This document shows, piece after piece, positions 54,022-63,721 of a stretch of DNA of 64,000 nucleotides. A model generated the notes under the pieces. The model ran no database searches and was not told where the DNA came from. It saw nothing but the letters and a program-made list of their open reading frames with translations. The stretch comes from Burkholderia sp. OK233 (GTDB lineage: Bacteria > Pseudomonadota > Gammaproteobacteria > Burkholderiales > Burkholderiaceae): the NCBI RefSeq assembly GCF_900230185.1, contig NZ_OCSR01000002.1, forward strand, positions 3,348,001 through 3,412,000, in the 5' to 3' direction. The position numbers were made by a program, and so were the translations under genes. Numbering within the stretch: position 1 is the first letter of the stretch; every line of letters begins with the position of its first letter.

Positions 54022-54981
54022 TCATGCATAGCGGCCTCGCCGCTGCACGAAGCTGAGGGCGAGCACGGCAAAAATCAGCACACCGGTTGCGACTTGCTGC
54101 CAGTAGAAATTCCAGCCGATCAACAGCAATCCGTTTGCGACCAGGCTCATCAGCAACACGCCGAGCAGGGTACCGGTCACGCCGGGCCGGCGCGTGGGCG
54201 ACAGCGTCGTGCCGATGAAGGTCGCGCCGATCGCATTCAGCAAATAGCCGTTGCCCGCCTGCGGCACAAAAGCTTTGACGGTCGACGACAGCAACAGACC
54301 CACCACGCCATAAATAAGCGCACTGACGATCAACGTGATGGTCGTGATCGCGGCGACCGGCAACCCCGAGTAGCGTGCTACGCCGGGTTGTGCGCCGAGC
54401 GCGACGCTGTACCGTCCGAATACCGACCGCGCGAGCGTCACGTGCACGGCAACGGCCAGCACGACCACGATCCATAGTGGCACGGGCAAGCCGGCCAGCG
54501 TGCCGTGAGCCAATTGGCTGAATAGCGGCGGCAACGCGATATTGAGCAGATAAACCGGCTGTCCGCCATCCGTGGCGAGCTGCTGGACGGTCTGGCCGAT
54601 GAACAGCGTGCCGAGCGTCGCAAGAAACGGCGCGATGCCAAGCCCGGCAATCAGCGTGCTGTTGAACGCGCCGACCAGCAACGCCGCACCAAGCCCGCCG
54701 AGCAGTGCCGGCAGCGTCCCGACATGATGCGCGCTTAGCTGCACGAATACGAGGCTCGCCAGATCGACCGCAGTGGCGAGCGATAAGTCGATGGCCCCAA
54801 TCGATAACGCCAGTGTCATGCCGAGCGCCGCGATGGCGAACAAGGCGAAGTTGTTCAGCAGGACATCGGCGAGATTGGCGGGACGGGCGAAGCCGGGGGC
54901 GAACACCGCGAAGAACGCGATGACGGCAAGTAGGGCGCCCACCAGCGCAAAGCGCTGCAGGGCTGCAATGCGTTCAATCAT
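54022..54981 (-). CDS. ABC sugar-type permease (RbsC-like)
   Basis: A 319-residue inner-membrane protein with 8-10 hydrophobic segments, of the BPD_transp_2 group used by ribose/xylose/AI-2 importers. Recognisable segments are LALSIGAIDLSLATAVDLAS, GLGIAPFLATLGTLFIGQTV and AIGATFIGTTLSPTRRPGVT. Its start overlaps the upstream permease gene by eight bases. The two permeases probably form a heterodimeric channel. It ends 58 bp from the convergent LysR gene. Confidence 0.87.
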   Translation of the reverse strand: MIERIAALQRFALVGALLAVIAFFAVFAPGFARPANLADVLLNNFALFAIAALGMTLALSIGAIDLSLATAVDLASLVFVQLSAHHVGTLPALLGGLGAALLVGAFNSTLIAGLGIAPFLATLGTLFIGQTVQQLATDGGQPVYLLNIALPPLFSQLAHGTLAGLPVPLWIVVVLAVAVHVTLARSVFGRYSVALGAQPGVARYSGLPVAAITTITLIVSALIYGVVGLLLSSTVKAFVPQAGNGYLLNAIGATFIGTTLSPTRRPGVTGTLLGVLLMSLVANGLLLIGWNFYWQQVATGVLIFAVLALSFVQRRGRYA

Positions 54982-56005
54982 GGGCGTGATTTCCTGAATA
55001 CCGGCGGCGAATGACGGCCGTTGTCGCGACGACGAACAGGATCAACGCACCTTCGACGCCATTGACCCAGTAGCTCGATACGTTGTCGAGCTGAAAGCCG
55101 TTAGTGACGATGCCGATGAAGAGCACCGCGAGCAGTGTGCCCGGAATGGTCGGCACCAGACGCCGCGAAAACACGACACCCAGCAATGCGGTGGCGACGA
55201 CGGCAAGCAGATTGTCGCCGGCGCCGGGCGAGCTTCCGCTCAGTAGTGCAGCAGACGTGAAGGCGGCGAGCGCCGCCGTGACGCCACTCAGGATATAGCT
55301 GGCCGCCGCATAGGCATTGACGCGCACACCGGCGGCTCGCGTCGCATCGTGGTGCGCGCCGGCCGCACGCAGTCGCAGACCGAACGGTGTGCCGTGAATT
55401 AGCACGGTGAAGAAGGCCGCGACGATCAGCAGCGCATACGCGAGGTGGGGCACGCCGAACGGCCCGCTATCCAGCAGGAAGGTGAGTACCGGAGCCGTTG
55501 CCGGGACCGACGTATTCTGCGTGAGAACCAGTTCGAACCCGCCGCAGATATTCATCGTCGTCAACGTGGCGAGCAGAGGGAAAATGCGCAACCCGATCAC
55601 GGCAAACGCGTTGAGCGCACCAACGGCGGCGCCTGAGGCGATTGTCAGGGCGAACGCTACGGTTTGCGGCGCACCTCGGCTGAGCGCGACTGCGTAGACG
55701 GCTGCGCAATGACCCATGTTGGCGGCGATCGACAGATCGAGGCCGCCCTTGATCGGATCCGAGCCGCCGCCGATCAGCACGACCGTCAAGCCAAAGCCGA
55801 GAATCCCGATCACGACGGATTGCTGCAGGACGTTGGCGAGATTCGCGACGGTGACGAACAAGGGCGAGCTGACGGCAAACGCCACAAACACCGCGGCGAA
55901 GGCGAGCGCCGCGCCGTAACGCAATCCGTACTGCGCACCGAACCAGCCCGCAGGCAGTTCGATTCTCGCCGGGCGCCGCGTGCCGTCATGGATGACTTTG
56001 CTCAT
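54974..56005 (-). CDS. ABC sugar-type permease (RbsC-like)
   Basis: A 343-residue permease of the same group as its neighbour, with LIGGGSDPIKGGLDLSIAAN near the first loop, IFPLLATLTTMNICGGFELV, and a C-terminal VVATALLGVVFSRRLVPTIP. It overlaps the ATPase gene by four bases at 56002-56005. It belongs to an importer whose binding-protein gene is now disrupted by an insertion sequence. Confidence 0.87.
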   Translation of the reverse strand: MSKVIHDGTRRPARIELPAGWFGAQYGLRYGAALAFAAVFVAFAVSSPLFVTVANLANVLQQSVVIGILGFGLTVVLIGGGSDPIKGGLDLSIAANMGHCAAVYAVALSRGAPQTVAFALTIASGAAVGALNAFAVIGLRIFPLLATLTTMNICGGFELVLTQNTSVPATAPVLTFLLDSGPFGVPHLAYALLIVAAFFTVLIHGTPFGLRLRAAGAHHDATRAAGVRVNAYAAASYILSGVTAALAAFTSAALLSGSSPGAGDNLLAVVATALLGVVFSRRLVPTIPGTLLAVLFIGIVTNGFQLDNVSSYWVNGVEGALILFVVATTAVIRRRYSGNHAHD

Positions 56006-57570
56006 ACGGCGAGCTCCTGGTGCTGGGCCGGTCCGCGTGCGCCGGTCGCCCAGGCAAGCACGTCCTTGCGGTCGGCTTCATGTGACACGAGTTCCTGAAC
56101 GATCCGGCCGCGCGCCATCACAAGCACGCGGTCCGTGACGTCCAGCAGTTCGATCAGATCGCTGGAAAACAGCAGAATGGCGGCGCCATCTTGCGCGAGC
56201 CGGTCGAGCAGCCGATAGATTTCAGTCTTCGCTCCGATATCGACGCCGACGGTGGGCTCATCGAGCAGATAAACCGGCAACGCTTGAGCCTGTCCACGGC
56301 TCAACCATTTCGCCAGTACCACTTTCTGCTGGTTGCCGCCGGACAGATGCCGCACCGGCGCCTCCGCTCCCGGCGTGCGCACGCCCAATGCTTCGATTAG
56401 CCTCAGCACGGCGTCGCGTTCGCGGTGACGCGCCAGCAGACCGAAACGGCTGAACCGCGTCAGGCTGGCGAGCGTCATGTTCTCGCGCACGGACAACGAA
56501 GGTGCAATGCCGTGCGCACGACGATCTTCCGGCACGAAGGCGATGCCGCGCCGCGCCGCGTCGAACGGGCGGCGCAGGCGTATCGGATTGCCATCGATTT
56601 CGATGTTGCCCTGCACGCCGCGCTCGAGACCGAACAGGCTGCGCACGACCTGTTTGCCACCTGAGCCGAGCAAGCCGGTCACGCCGACGATCTCGCCGCG
56701 CCGCAAGTCGAACGAAACGTCGTCGAAGCGCCCGCGCGCGGTCAGCTTGCGGACCTTCAGAATCGTCTCGCCGGGTGTGCGCGTCGAGACCGGCGTTCGC
56801 GACGCCGCTTCCGTGCCGATCATCGCGGTGACGAGCGTCTCCGTTGGCGTGCTGCGCGCGTCCACGTGTGCGACATCGGCACCGTCGCGCAAGACAGTCA
56901 CGCGATCGCAGATGGCGCTGATCTCGTTCAGATAGTGCGACACGTAGAGGATCGTCAGCCCGCGTTGCCGGAGGCGGTCGATGGTCTGCAGCAAGCGGTC
57001 GACTTCGCGGCTCACGAGTGCGGCGGTGGGTTCGTCGAAGACGAGAATGGCGGGGTCGCGGATGAGCGCGCGCGTGATCTGCACGATTTGCTGCTCCGCG
57101 ACGCTGAGTTCGGCGATCAACCGGCTGGGCTGCAACTCGATGCCGAAGTGGGTCAGCAGCGCTTCGCGCGCCTCCCGCTGCATGCGACGCACATCCAGCA
57201 GCCGCAACGGACCCGCAACGCGCGCGCCGATCGCCGGTTCGTTGCCGAGCAGCAGCGCCTCGGCTACCGTGAACGTAGCCGGCAGCAGGCGCTCCTGATG
57301 GATGAATTCGATCCCCGCGAGGGGGGATCGGCCCGACGCGGCAGCAAGCGGCTGCGCGACGCCCTCGATGACGATCGTGCCGCCGTCAGCCGCGTAGATG
57401 CCGGCGAGAATCTTGATCAGCGTCGACTTGCCGGCTCCGTTCTGTCCGATCAGGCCGTGCACGGTGCCGCGCGCGACTTCAAGCGACGCGCCTCGCAGCG
57501 CCGGCACGCCGTCGAACTGTTTGACGATGTCGCGCAGTTCGAGCGCCACCGGGTGAGCCGTCGTACTCAT
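56002..57570 (-). CDS. ABC sugar-type ATPase with two nucleotide-binding domains (RbsA-like)
   Basis: A 522-residue protein of two fused ABC domains. The first has Walker A GQNGAGKST, signature LSVAEQQIVQITRAL and Walker B ILVFDEPTAAL. The second has GLLGSGGKQV in place of a standard Walker A, signature LSGGNQQKVVLAKWL and Walker B YLLDEPTVGVD. A degenerate second Walker A is usual for this family. ATG 57570 overlaps the stop of the binding-protein remnant (ATGA), showing ancestral coupling that the upstream IS now interrupts. Confidence 0.9.
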   Translation of the reverse strand: MSTTAHPVALELRDIVKQFDGVPALRGASLEVARGTVHGLIGQNGAGKSTLIKILAGIYAADGGTIVIEGVAQPLAAASGRSPLAGIEFIHQERLLPATFTVAEALLLGNEPAIGARVAGPLRLLDVRRMQREAREALLTHFGIELQPSRLIAELSVAEQQIVQITRALIRDPAILVFDEPTAALVSREVDRLLQTIDRLRQRGLTILYVSHYLNEISAICDRVTVLRDGADVAHVDARSTPTETLVTAMIGTEAASRTPVSTRTPGETILKVRKLTARGRFDDVSFDLRRGEIVGVTGLLGSGGKQVVRSLFGLERGVQGNIEIDGNPIRLRRPFDAARRGIAFVPEDRRAHGIAPSLSVRENMTLASLTRFSRFGLLARHRERDAVLRLIEALGVRTPGAEAPVRHLSGGNQQKVVLAKWLSRGQAQALPVYLLDEPTVGVDIGAKTEIYRLLDRLAQDGAAILLFSSDLIELLDVTDRVLVMARGRIVQELVSHEADRKDVLAWATGARGPAQHQELAV

Positions 57571-57656
57571 TTTGCGGCGAGCTGGCCGAGCGTCTGCTGG
57601 ATCGTGCCGGCGTTGGTCTTGGTGACGAGGATCGACGGCACATAGGTGTACGGCGG
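57567..57656 (-). pseudogene. 3' remnant of the sugar-type periplasmic binding protein gene
   Basis: Ninety bases, consisting of one copy of the 9-bp duplication and 27 codons (26 residues and the stop). In the frame of the upstream fragment it reads TYVPSILVTKTNAGTIQQ and ends QLAAK. Removing the IS and one duplication copy joins it in frame to the N-terminal fragment at 59188-60120, giving a 337-residue protein. It has no start of its own, and its stop overlaps the ATPase start. Confidence 0.85.
57648..57656. repeat. Target-site duplication, left copy (9 bp)
   Basis: GTACGGCGG directly precedes the left end of the IS4-family element and is repeated exactly at 59188-59196 directly after its right end. 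Nine-base duplications are typical of the Tn5/IS50 branch of IS4. Confidence 0.92.
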
Positions 57657-59187
57657 CTTGCAATTACCCACATCTCCGCGGTTTTCTGTTAACTTTATCT
57701 ATCAGGACTACATATCGATGAGATGAAAAATCGGACTAACCCTAAATCGGTACGTCAGGCAGACGAAGTGGCGACGCCGGACGACGGAGAGTGGATGGAC
57801 CGCGAGGTCGCGGGTAGCAATTTCCGGGACGGCCGACTCGCCACACGATTTCGGACATTACTCGATCGGTTGTGGAGGAGCGTAGGCCAGAGCATTCCGC
57901 TCGCTTGCCAGGATTGGGCCCAAACCAAGGCAGCTTATCGATTTCTATCCAACGATCGCGTGAGCGAGCATGATATTTTGAGCGGACACTTCGAGGCAAC
58001 GTGCGCTCGCTTCGAGGCAACGGAAGGTCCGATTTTGGTGCTGCAGGATACGACGGAGTTTTCATACCAACGAGATCAGCCAGAGTCGATCGGTGCGATC
58101 GGCAAGATGCCTTACAGGAAACAGGTGAGCGGCAATCCACCGGTGCGTACCGTATGCGGCATCCTCATGCATTCAAGCCTCGCTGTCACGCCTCAGGGTT
58201 TGCCATTGGGACTGGCGGCCATCACGTTCTGGACTCGCAAAAAGTTCAAGGGATGTAACGCACTAAAAAAGGCAATCAATCCAACACGCGTGCCGATCGA
58301 AGAGAAAGAGAGCTTTCGGTGGCTGCGTAATCTACAGCAGTCGACAGCTCGCTTCAACGATGCAGATCGTTGCATTCACGTCGGCGATCGCGAGAGCGAC
58401 ATCTACGAATTATTCTGTACGGCACAGGAGTTAGGAACTCATTTTCTGGTGAGAACTTGTCAGGACCGTTTAGCCGGCGACGGCGAGCACACCATGAGTG
58501 ACGAAGTGTCTGCAGTGCAGGTCAAAGGGCTACACCGCGTAGAGACGCGAGACGCGAAGGGCCATTCGTCGCATGCACTTCTCGAAATTAAATATCGTCA
58601 GGTCACGGTCTTGCCGCCGATCGGTAAGCGAAGCCGCTATCCAGCGCTGCAAGTGACGGTGATCCATGCTACGGAACGAGGCGAACCGACCGATAGGAAA
58701 CCGATCAAATGGAAGTTGATCACGGATTTGCCAGTGCGCTCCCGTCGTGACGCTATCGAAAAACTCGACTGGTACGCGATGCGATGGAAAATCGAGACGT
58801 TTCACAAGATTCTGAAGTCTGGATGCAAAGCCGAAGAGTCGAGGCTGCGGTCGGCCGACCGGCTGGCCAACCTGATTTCGGTGTTTTGTATCCTTAGCTG
58901 GCGGATATTCTGGTTGACCATGATCAATCGATACGCTCCCGATGCACCCTCTCAAGTTGCGCTGACACAGGCTGAGGTCGAACTGCTCGACCAGGTTGTC
59001 AAGGACACGGCCCGAACGGCCCATGCGCCGCCGTTGTCGCGCAGTCTTATCAAGCTCGCACAGCTCGGAGGTTACCTCGCCCGTGCCAGCGATCCGCCTC
59101 CTGGCAATACCGTCATCTGGCGCGGCTTGCGCCGCCTAGTCGATATCCAACTCGGCTTCGAGCTCGCAAACTGTGGGTAATTGCAAG
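57657..59187 (+). mobile_element. IS4-family (Tn5/IS50-like) insertion sequence, complete
   Basis: A 1,531-bp element with perfect 16-bp terminal inverted repeats, CTTGCAATTACCCACA at 57657-57672 and its complement at 59172-59187. It is flanked by identical 9-bp duplications and carries one uninterrupted transposase gene. Exact duplications and repeats suggest a recent insertion. It lies opposite in direction to the ABC operon it disrupts. Confidence 0.93.
57723..59180 (+). CDS. IS4-family transposase (Tn5-like DDE)
   Basis: A 485-residue transposase aligned in pattern with Tn5/IS50 proteins. Acidic residues of the DDE triad are in ILVLQDTTEFSY, HVGDRESDIYE and the YREK-type segment WYAMRWKIETFHKILKSG. 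The N-terminal DNA-binding part includes WMDREVAGSNFRDGRLATRF. The TAA stop (59178-59180) lies inside the right terminal repeat, a compact arrangement. No frameshift is visible, so it may be active. Confidence 0.93.
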   Translation: MKNRTNPKSVRQADEVATPDDGEWMDREVAGSNFRDGRLATRFRTLLDRLWRSVGQSIPLACQDWAQTKAAYRFLSNDRVSEHDILSGHFEATCARFEATEGPILVLQDTTEFSYQRDQPESIGAIGKMPYRKQVSGNPPVRTVCGILMHSSLAVTPQGLPLGLAAITFWTRKKFKGCNALKKAINPTRVPIEEKESFRWLRNLQQSTARFNDADRCIHVGDRESDIYELFCTAQELGTHFLVRTCQDRLAGDGEHTMSDEVSAVQVKGLHRVETRDAKGHSSHALLEIKYRQVTVLPPIGKRSRYPALQVTVIHATERGEPTDRKPIKWKLITDLPVRSRRDAIEKLDWYAMRWKIETFHKILKSGCKAEESRLRSADRLANLISVFCILSWRIFWLTMINRYAPDAPSQVALTQAEVELLDQVVKDTARTAHAPPLSRSLIKLAQLGGYLARASDPPPGNTVIWRGLRRLVDIQLGFELANCG

Positions 59188-59196
59188 GTACGGCGG
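59188..59196. repeat. Target-site duplication, right copy (9 bp)
   Basis: GTACGGCGG, identical to 57648-57656. In the original gene this sequence encodes Pro-Pro-Tyr of the binding protein on the minus strand. Confidence 0.92.
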
Positions 59197-60120
59197 CAAG
59201 GCGTGGTCGCCCGCCAGATAACGCGCGGCATTGTCGACTGCGGTCTTGCCGATCAGCGCGGGCTGCTGCGCCACCACAGCCGCCGCGCTCGACTTGGGAT
59301 CCTTGATGAGGTTGACGACATCGGGACTGCCGTCTACCGCATAGGTGCCGATTTCAGTGCGATTTGCGGCATCGACCGCCTGCGTCGCGCCGACTTGCGG
59401 CACGTCCCAGGCCGACCAGATCGCGGCAATCTGCCCCTTCGGATACTTTGAAAGCAACTGGCTGATCTGCGCGTACGCGCTTTGCACGGTGTTCGACGAG
59501 ACGTCACGCAGTTCCGGCTGGATGATGTGCACCTTTGGGTAGTACTTCAGCACGGCCTTCAACTGGTCGTAACGTATTGCGCAGACCGGCACACCATAAA
59601 AGCCGTTGAAAACGAGAATATTGCCTTCGCCGTGAATATCGTTGACGAGCTTTAGCGCGAGTTGCTCACCAATAAAGAAGTTATCCGAAGTGGTGTCGTT
59701 AAGGCTCGATGGCGAGGCTGTGTCGATCGTGAAGAGGGGGATGCCGGCCTGGCGGATTTTCTGCAACCACGGCTCCAGCACCGTCACCGTGCCTAACTGT
59801 TCGATGATGGCGTCGGGCTTCTGCGCGATCAACGTCTGGATCTGCGCAATTTGCCGGTTGTCGTTGCGTCCGGCGTCGAGCGCGATTGGCGTGCCGCCCA
59901 GGCGCTTCACTTCATCGACGGCCCCCTGGTACGCTTTCAGATCCCAATAGTGATCGGTGCCGATCGCGGTGATGCCGATGCGCTTGCCTTTCAGTGACGG
60001 GACGCTGGTGTCGCCAGTTGTCGCTTCACCCTGGGCATGAGTCGCGGAGAAATAGGCGGCAGCGGCAATCGTCAGTACAGCGGCCGTTAGCGTTCTGAGT
60101 GTTTGATTAAGACGTGTCAT
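59188..60120 (-). pseudogene. Sugar-type periplasmic binding protein, N-terminal 311 codons, interrupted by the IS
   Basis: A Peripla_BP_4-type binding protein starting MTRLNQTLRTL at 60120, with a signal peptide ending SATHAQGE. It shows the family's IGITAIGTDHYWDLKAYQGA start, DAIIEQLGTV and GEGNILVFNGFYGVP. The frame is intact to the IS junction (Pro-Pro-Tyr), where the last 26 residues are displaced. Translation would read into the IS and stop at 59113, replacing them with 24 unrelated residues, so a protein of near-normal length may still be made but probably misfolds. The missing end belongs to the second lobe's C-terminal strands. It is the first gene of the operon with the ATPase and two permeases. 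Confidence 0.88.
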
Positions 60121-60413
60121 GTCGTCGAAAGAATGTGAAGAGGCAAGAAGGGCGATCGCATCGACTTTAATGAACAACGTCCCGTGCGTGAAACTATCGA
60201 TTGCCGCTATGGTTAGAACAGGCGCGCTGCTGTGCTTATTGCTGAATGCGTCTGTATCTCCCGGCGGGAAACCGGCATCGCCAATTCTCAACGCAGTTTT
60301 TCCGTCGTTATGCTTTAGCCTGCTAAGCATAGTTAAAACGCTCGCTTATCCATGCGATTCGGCGTTGTTACGATCGCGGTTTGATCGCATTGACCAGACC
60401 GGAATTTCGAGCC

Positions 60414-61457
60414 GTGACCCTTTCTATCCTTCGTTTGCTCGCGCGTGCGGCGCTGACTTCACTGCTCGTCGTGAGTACCGCTTACGCGCAGACCGCCGTC
60501 AATTCTTCGGCCCAAGTGAAATTGCGGATCGGCTATCAAAAGTCCTCAACGCTCATCACAATCCTGAAAGCGCGTGGCTCGCTCGAGCAGGCGCTGGCGC
60601 CATTGGGCGTGAGCACTAGCTGGAACGAGTTTGCCAGCGGCTTGCCGCTGACCGAAGCGCTCAACGCCGACGCGGTCGACTTTAGCGCCGATGTCGCCGA
60701 TACGGTCCCGGTGTTCGCCCAGGCCGCTCATGCCCGTTTTGTCTATGTCGCACAGGAAGCGCCGTCGCCGGGCGCCCAGGCGATCATCGTGAAGCGCGAC
60801 GGGCCGCTGCATACGCTTGCCGACCTGAAAGGCCAGCGCATCGCGGTGACCAAGGCGGCAGGCAGCCACTATCTGCTGCTCGCCGCGCTCGCCAAAGCGG
60901 GTCTTGCACCTGCGGACGTGCGCATCAGTTATCTGACGCCTGCCGATGGACGTGCCGCATTCGAGCGCGGCAGCGTGGATGCCTGGATCACCTGGGACCC
61001 GTATGTCGCGGCGGTCGACAAAGCGCCGGATGTGCGCATCCTCGCCAACGGCGAAGGCCTCGCCTCCTATCAACGGTACTACCTCGCGTCCAGCAGCTTC
61101 GCCGCGGCCCACCCTGATGTGATTAGCATCGTGGTTGCGCAGTTGACGTCGGCGGGGGGATGGCTTCGCACCCATCCCGACGATGCGGCAAAGCTGCTCG
61201 CGCCGATCTGGGGCCTGGACGCGGCGACGATCGAGCGTGCGAATGGACGCCGCAGCTATGCCGTACGCGCTATAGACGCGCAGAATTTCGGCGAGCAGCA
61301 AAAGATTGCCGACACCTTCTATCGAGCGGGTCTTCTGCCGGCGCCAGTCGATACGGCCACGGCGCCACGCTGGAACTTCAACACGAAGCGGGCTGAAACG
61401 GCGGTCGCTTTGACCATCACTCCGACCACCACTCCGACCACCGCTTCCGGTGGATAG
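60414..61457 (+). CDS. ABC transporter periplasmic binding protein, aliphatic sulfonate (SsuA)-like
   Basis: A 347-residue exported protein; GTG 60414 is chosen as start because it gives a compact signal peptide (ending STAYAQT). TTG 60381 and 60390 are alternatives. SsuA/NMT1-type motifs are LRIGYQKSSTLITILKARG, FASGLPLTEALNADAVDF, GQRIAVTKAAGSHYLL and DAWITWDPYVAAVD. It ends in an odd low-complexity tail rich in Thr and Pro (TPTTTPTTASGG). Its likely role is to capture an alkanesulfonate or related organosulfur compound. It opens a cluster with a TauD-type dioxygenase and a second binding protein. Confidence 0.85.
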   Translation: MTLSILRLLARAALTSLLVVSTAYAQTAVNSSAQVKLRIGYQKSSTLITILKARGSLEQALAPLGVSTSWNEFASGLPLTEALNADAVDFSADVADTVPVFAQAAHARFVYVAQEAPSPGAQAIIVKRDGPLHTLADLKGQRIAVTKAAGSHYLLLAALAKAGLAPADVRISYLTPADGRAAFERGSVDAWITWDPYVAAVDKAPDVRILANGEGLASYQRYYLASSSFAAAHPDVISIVVAQLTSAGGWLRTHPDDAAKLLAPIWGLDAATIERANGRRSYAVRAIDAQNFGEQQKIADTFYRAGLLPAPVDTATAPRWNFNTKRAETAVALTITPTTTPTTASGG

Positions 61458-61640
61458 GCCCTTCGGTGAAAAGGGGCTTGGGGCTGAACGCGGCCCGCAG
61501 CGCGTTAAAGCATCGGGTTTATCACTCCAGCAGATAACCGTATCCGATTTGCTTCGTTGTCGTCGCGCGCATGCACCGGTAAATTCGTCTGACTTCGCCC
61601 TCGCCGGCGTCCTTCGAACAGATTCGACGAAGAGTTTCCT

Positions 61641-62549
61641 GTGACGACTGCTATTACTCCCACCGCCGCCAGCGCCGCTGGCCATGCCAATCAGGCCCGG
61701 CACATTGAAATTCGCGCTTTCGACGGTCCCGTCGGCGCTGAAGTTCTGGATCTCGATCTCAGCGAGCCGCTGGGCCAGGAGGATTTCGCACGCATTCACC
61801 GTGCGCATCTGGACCATCACGTGCTGGTGTTTCGCGATCAACGCATTACGCCGGATCAGCAGATTGCCTTCAGTCGACGCTTCGGCCCGCTGCAGATTCA
61901 CGTGCTGCATCAATTCCAGTTGCCGGGCTACCCGGAGGTGCTGGTCGTCTCGAACATCGTCGAGAACGGCCAGCCGATCGGTCTCGGCGACGCCGGTCAT
62001 TACTGGCATTCCGATCTGTCGTACAAGGAGAAGCCGAGCCTCGGTTCGCTGCTGCATGCGCAGGAACTGCCTTCGGAAGGCGGCGACACGCTGTTCGCCA
62101 ACATGCACCTCGCGTGGGACACGTTGCCGGCGCACTTGCGCAGCGCAGTGGAAGGGCGTTCAGCCGAGCACACGTATCTCGCGAAATACGCGGAATTGCA
62201 GAAACGCAGCCCATGGCGGCCGAATCTGTCGGCGGAGCAGATCGCACAAGTTAAACCGGTAGTGCAGCCGATCGTGCGAACGCATCCTGAGACCGGGCGC
62301 CGCGCGCTCTTCGTCAGCGAGCATTTCACGACCCGTGTGATCGGCTTGCCGGAAGACGAGAGCAAGTCGTTACTCGAAGAAATTTTCGCGCACAGTGTGC
62401 GCCCCGAGCATCTGTACCGGCATCAATGGGCCGAACACGACATGGTGTTCTGGGACAACCGCTCGTTGATGCATCTTGCGGCCGGCACGCCAGATCATTT
62501 GCGCCGCAAACTGTATCGCACGACGATTGAAGGCGACGTGCCGTTCTGA
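61641..62549 (+). CDS. TauD/TfdA-family Fe(II)/2-oxoglutarate dioxygenase
   Basis: A 302-residue dioxygenase with a GTG start at 61641. The iron-binding HxD is in HYWHSDLSYKEKPS, the distal His in SLMHLAAG, and the 2-oxoglutarate-binding Arg in LRRKLYRTTIEGD. The family oxidises taurine, alkanesulfonates, alkyl sulfates or aryloxyalkanoates, releasing sulfite or a similar leaving group. Flanking uptake genes favour a sulfur-source role. It lies 183 bp after the SsuA-like gene. Confidence 0.88.
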   Translation: MTTAITPTAASAAGHANQARHIEIRAFDGPVGAEVLDLDLSEPLGQEDFARIHRAHLDHHVLVFRDQRITPDQQIAFSRRFGPLQIHVLHQFQLPGYPEVLVVSNIVENGQPIGLGDAGHYWHSDLSYKEKPSLGSLLHAQELPSEGGDTLFANMHLAWDTLPAHLRSAVEGRSAEHTYLAKYAELQKRSPWRPNLSAEQIAQVKPVVQPIVRTHPETGRRALFVSEHFTTRVIGLPEDESKSLLEEIFAHSVRPEHLYRHQWAEHDMVFWDNRSLMHLAAGTPDHLRRKLYRTTIEGDVPF

Positions 62550-62598
62550 CGGCAACGCCGCCCGTCATAACCACTATCACATGCTGACCGGAGTTCCG

Positions 62599-63651
62599 AT
62601 GCTTGCCAGGTTTCGCCCGACCGCTCTTCGGTCGTCTTTTTCCCGTCGTTTGACCGCAACGCTGCTTACTTTATCGATGGGCGTCGGCGGCTTCGGCGCA
62701 GCCGTACCCGCGCATGCCGAAGGGCAGATCCGAATCGCCGAACAGTTCGGTATCGTCTATCTGCTGCTGAACGTGGCGCGCGACCAGCAATTTGTCGAGA
62801 AAGAAGGGCGTAAGCAGGGTCTCGATATCAAGGTCGACTGGGTGAAGCTCTCAGGCGGCGCCGCGGTCAACGACGCACTGCTCTCCGGCGCGGTGGATAT
62901 CGCCGGTGCTGGCGTCGGCCCCTTGCTGACGATCTGGGACCGCACGCATGGCAAGCAGAATGTGAAGGGCGTCGCGTCGCTCGGCAATTTGCCGTACTAC
63001 CTCGTCAGCAACAATCCCAATGTCAAGACGATCGCCGACTTCACCGAGAAGGACCGCATTGCACTGCCGGCTGTCAATGTGTCGGTGCAATCGCGCGTGC
63101 TGCAATACGCGGCGGCGAAGCGCTGGGGCGACAGGGATTACAACCGCCTCGACAAGTTCACGCAGGCGCTGCCGCATCCCGACGCGGCAGCGGCGATCAT
63201 CGCAGGCGGCACGGAAATCACCGGACACTTCGGCAATCCGCCCTTTCAGGAGCAGGAACTCGCCGGCAATCCGAAGGCGCACATCGTGCTGAATTCGTAC
63301 GACGTGCTGGGTGGTCCGAGCTCGGCAACCGTCCTGTACGCAACAGAAAAGTTCCACGACAACAATCCGAAGACGTATCGCGCATTCGTCGATGCGCTGG
63401 CGGATGCCGCGCGCTTTATCTCGGCGAATCCCGATGCTGCAGCCGATATCTACATCCGTACGAACCAGTCGAAAATCGACCGTAATCTGCTGCTGAAGGT
63501 CATCAAGGACCCACAGGTGCAGTTCGAGGTCGCACCGCAGAACACGTTCGGACTCGCGCAGTTCATGTACCGCGTCGGCGTCATCAAAAACGAGCCCAAG
63601 TCATGGAGGGATTATTTCTTCGACGATCCGGCAACCGCGGCGGGAAGTTGA
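62599..63651 (+). CDS. ABC transporter periplasmic binding protein, NitT/TauT type
   Basis: A 350-residue exported protein. ATG 62599 follows CCGGAG; ATG 62581 is an alternative. The signal peptide ends PAHAEG. The mature part starts QIRIAEQFGIVYLLLNVARD and continues with DWVKLSGGAAVNDALLSGAVDIAGAG, as in sulfonate, nitrate and taurine binders. It is distinct from the SsuA-like protein upstream, so the cluster encodes two different substrate receptors. Confidence 0.87.
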   Translation: MLARFRPTALRSSFSRRLTATLLTLSMGVGGFGAAVPAHAEGQIRIAEQFGIVYLLLNVARDQQFVEKEGRKQGLDIKVDWVKLSGGAAVNDALLSGAVDIAGAGVGPLLTIWDRTHGKQNVKGVASLGNLPYYLVSNNPNVKTIADFTEKDRIALPAVNVSVQSRVLQYAAAKRWGDRDYNRLDKFTQALPHPDAAAAIIAGGTEITGHFGNPPFQEQELAGNPKAHIVLNSYDVLGGPSSATVLYATEKFHDNNPKTYRAFVDALADAARFISANPDAAADIYIRTNQSKIDRNLLLKVIKDPQVQFEVAPQNTFGLAQFMYRVGVIKNEPKSWRDYFFDDPATAAGS

Positions 63652-63721
63652 GCGTGATTTTCTTCTCGAGCTTCGCCGGCTATTTCTCGGCGCGTGCGGT
63701 CGGCTTACAGGGAGCGATCTG

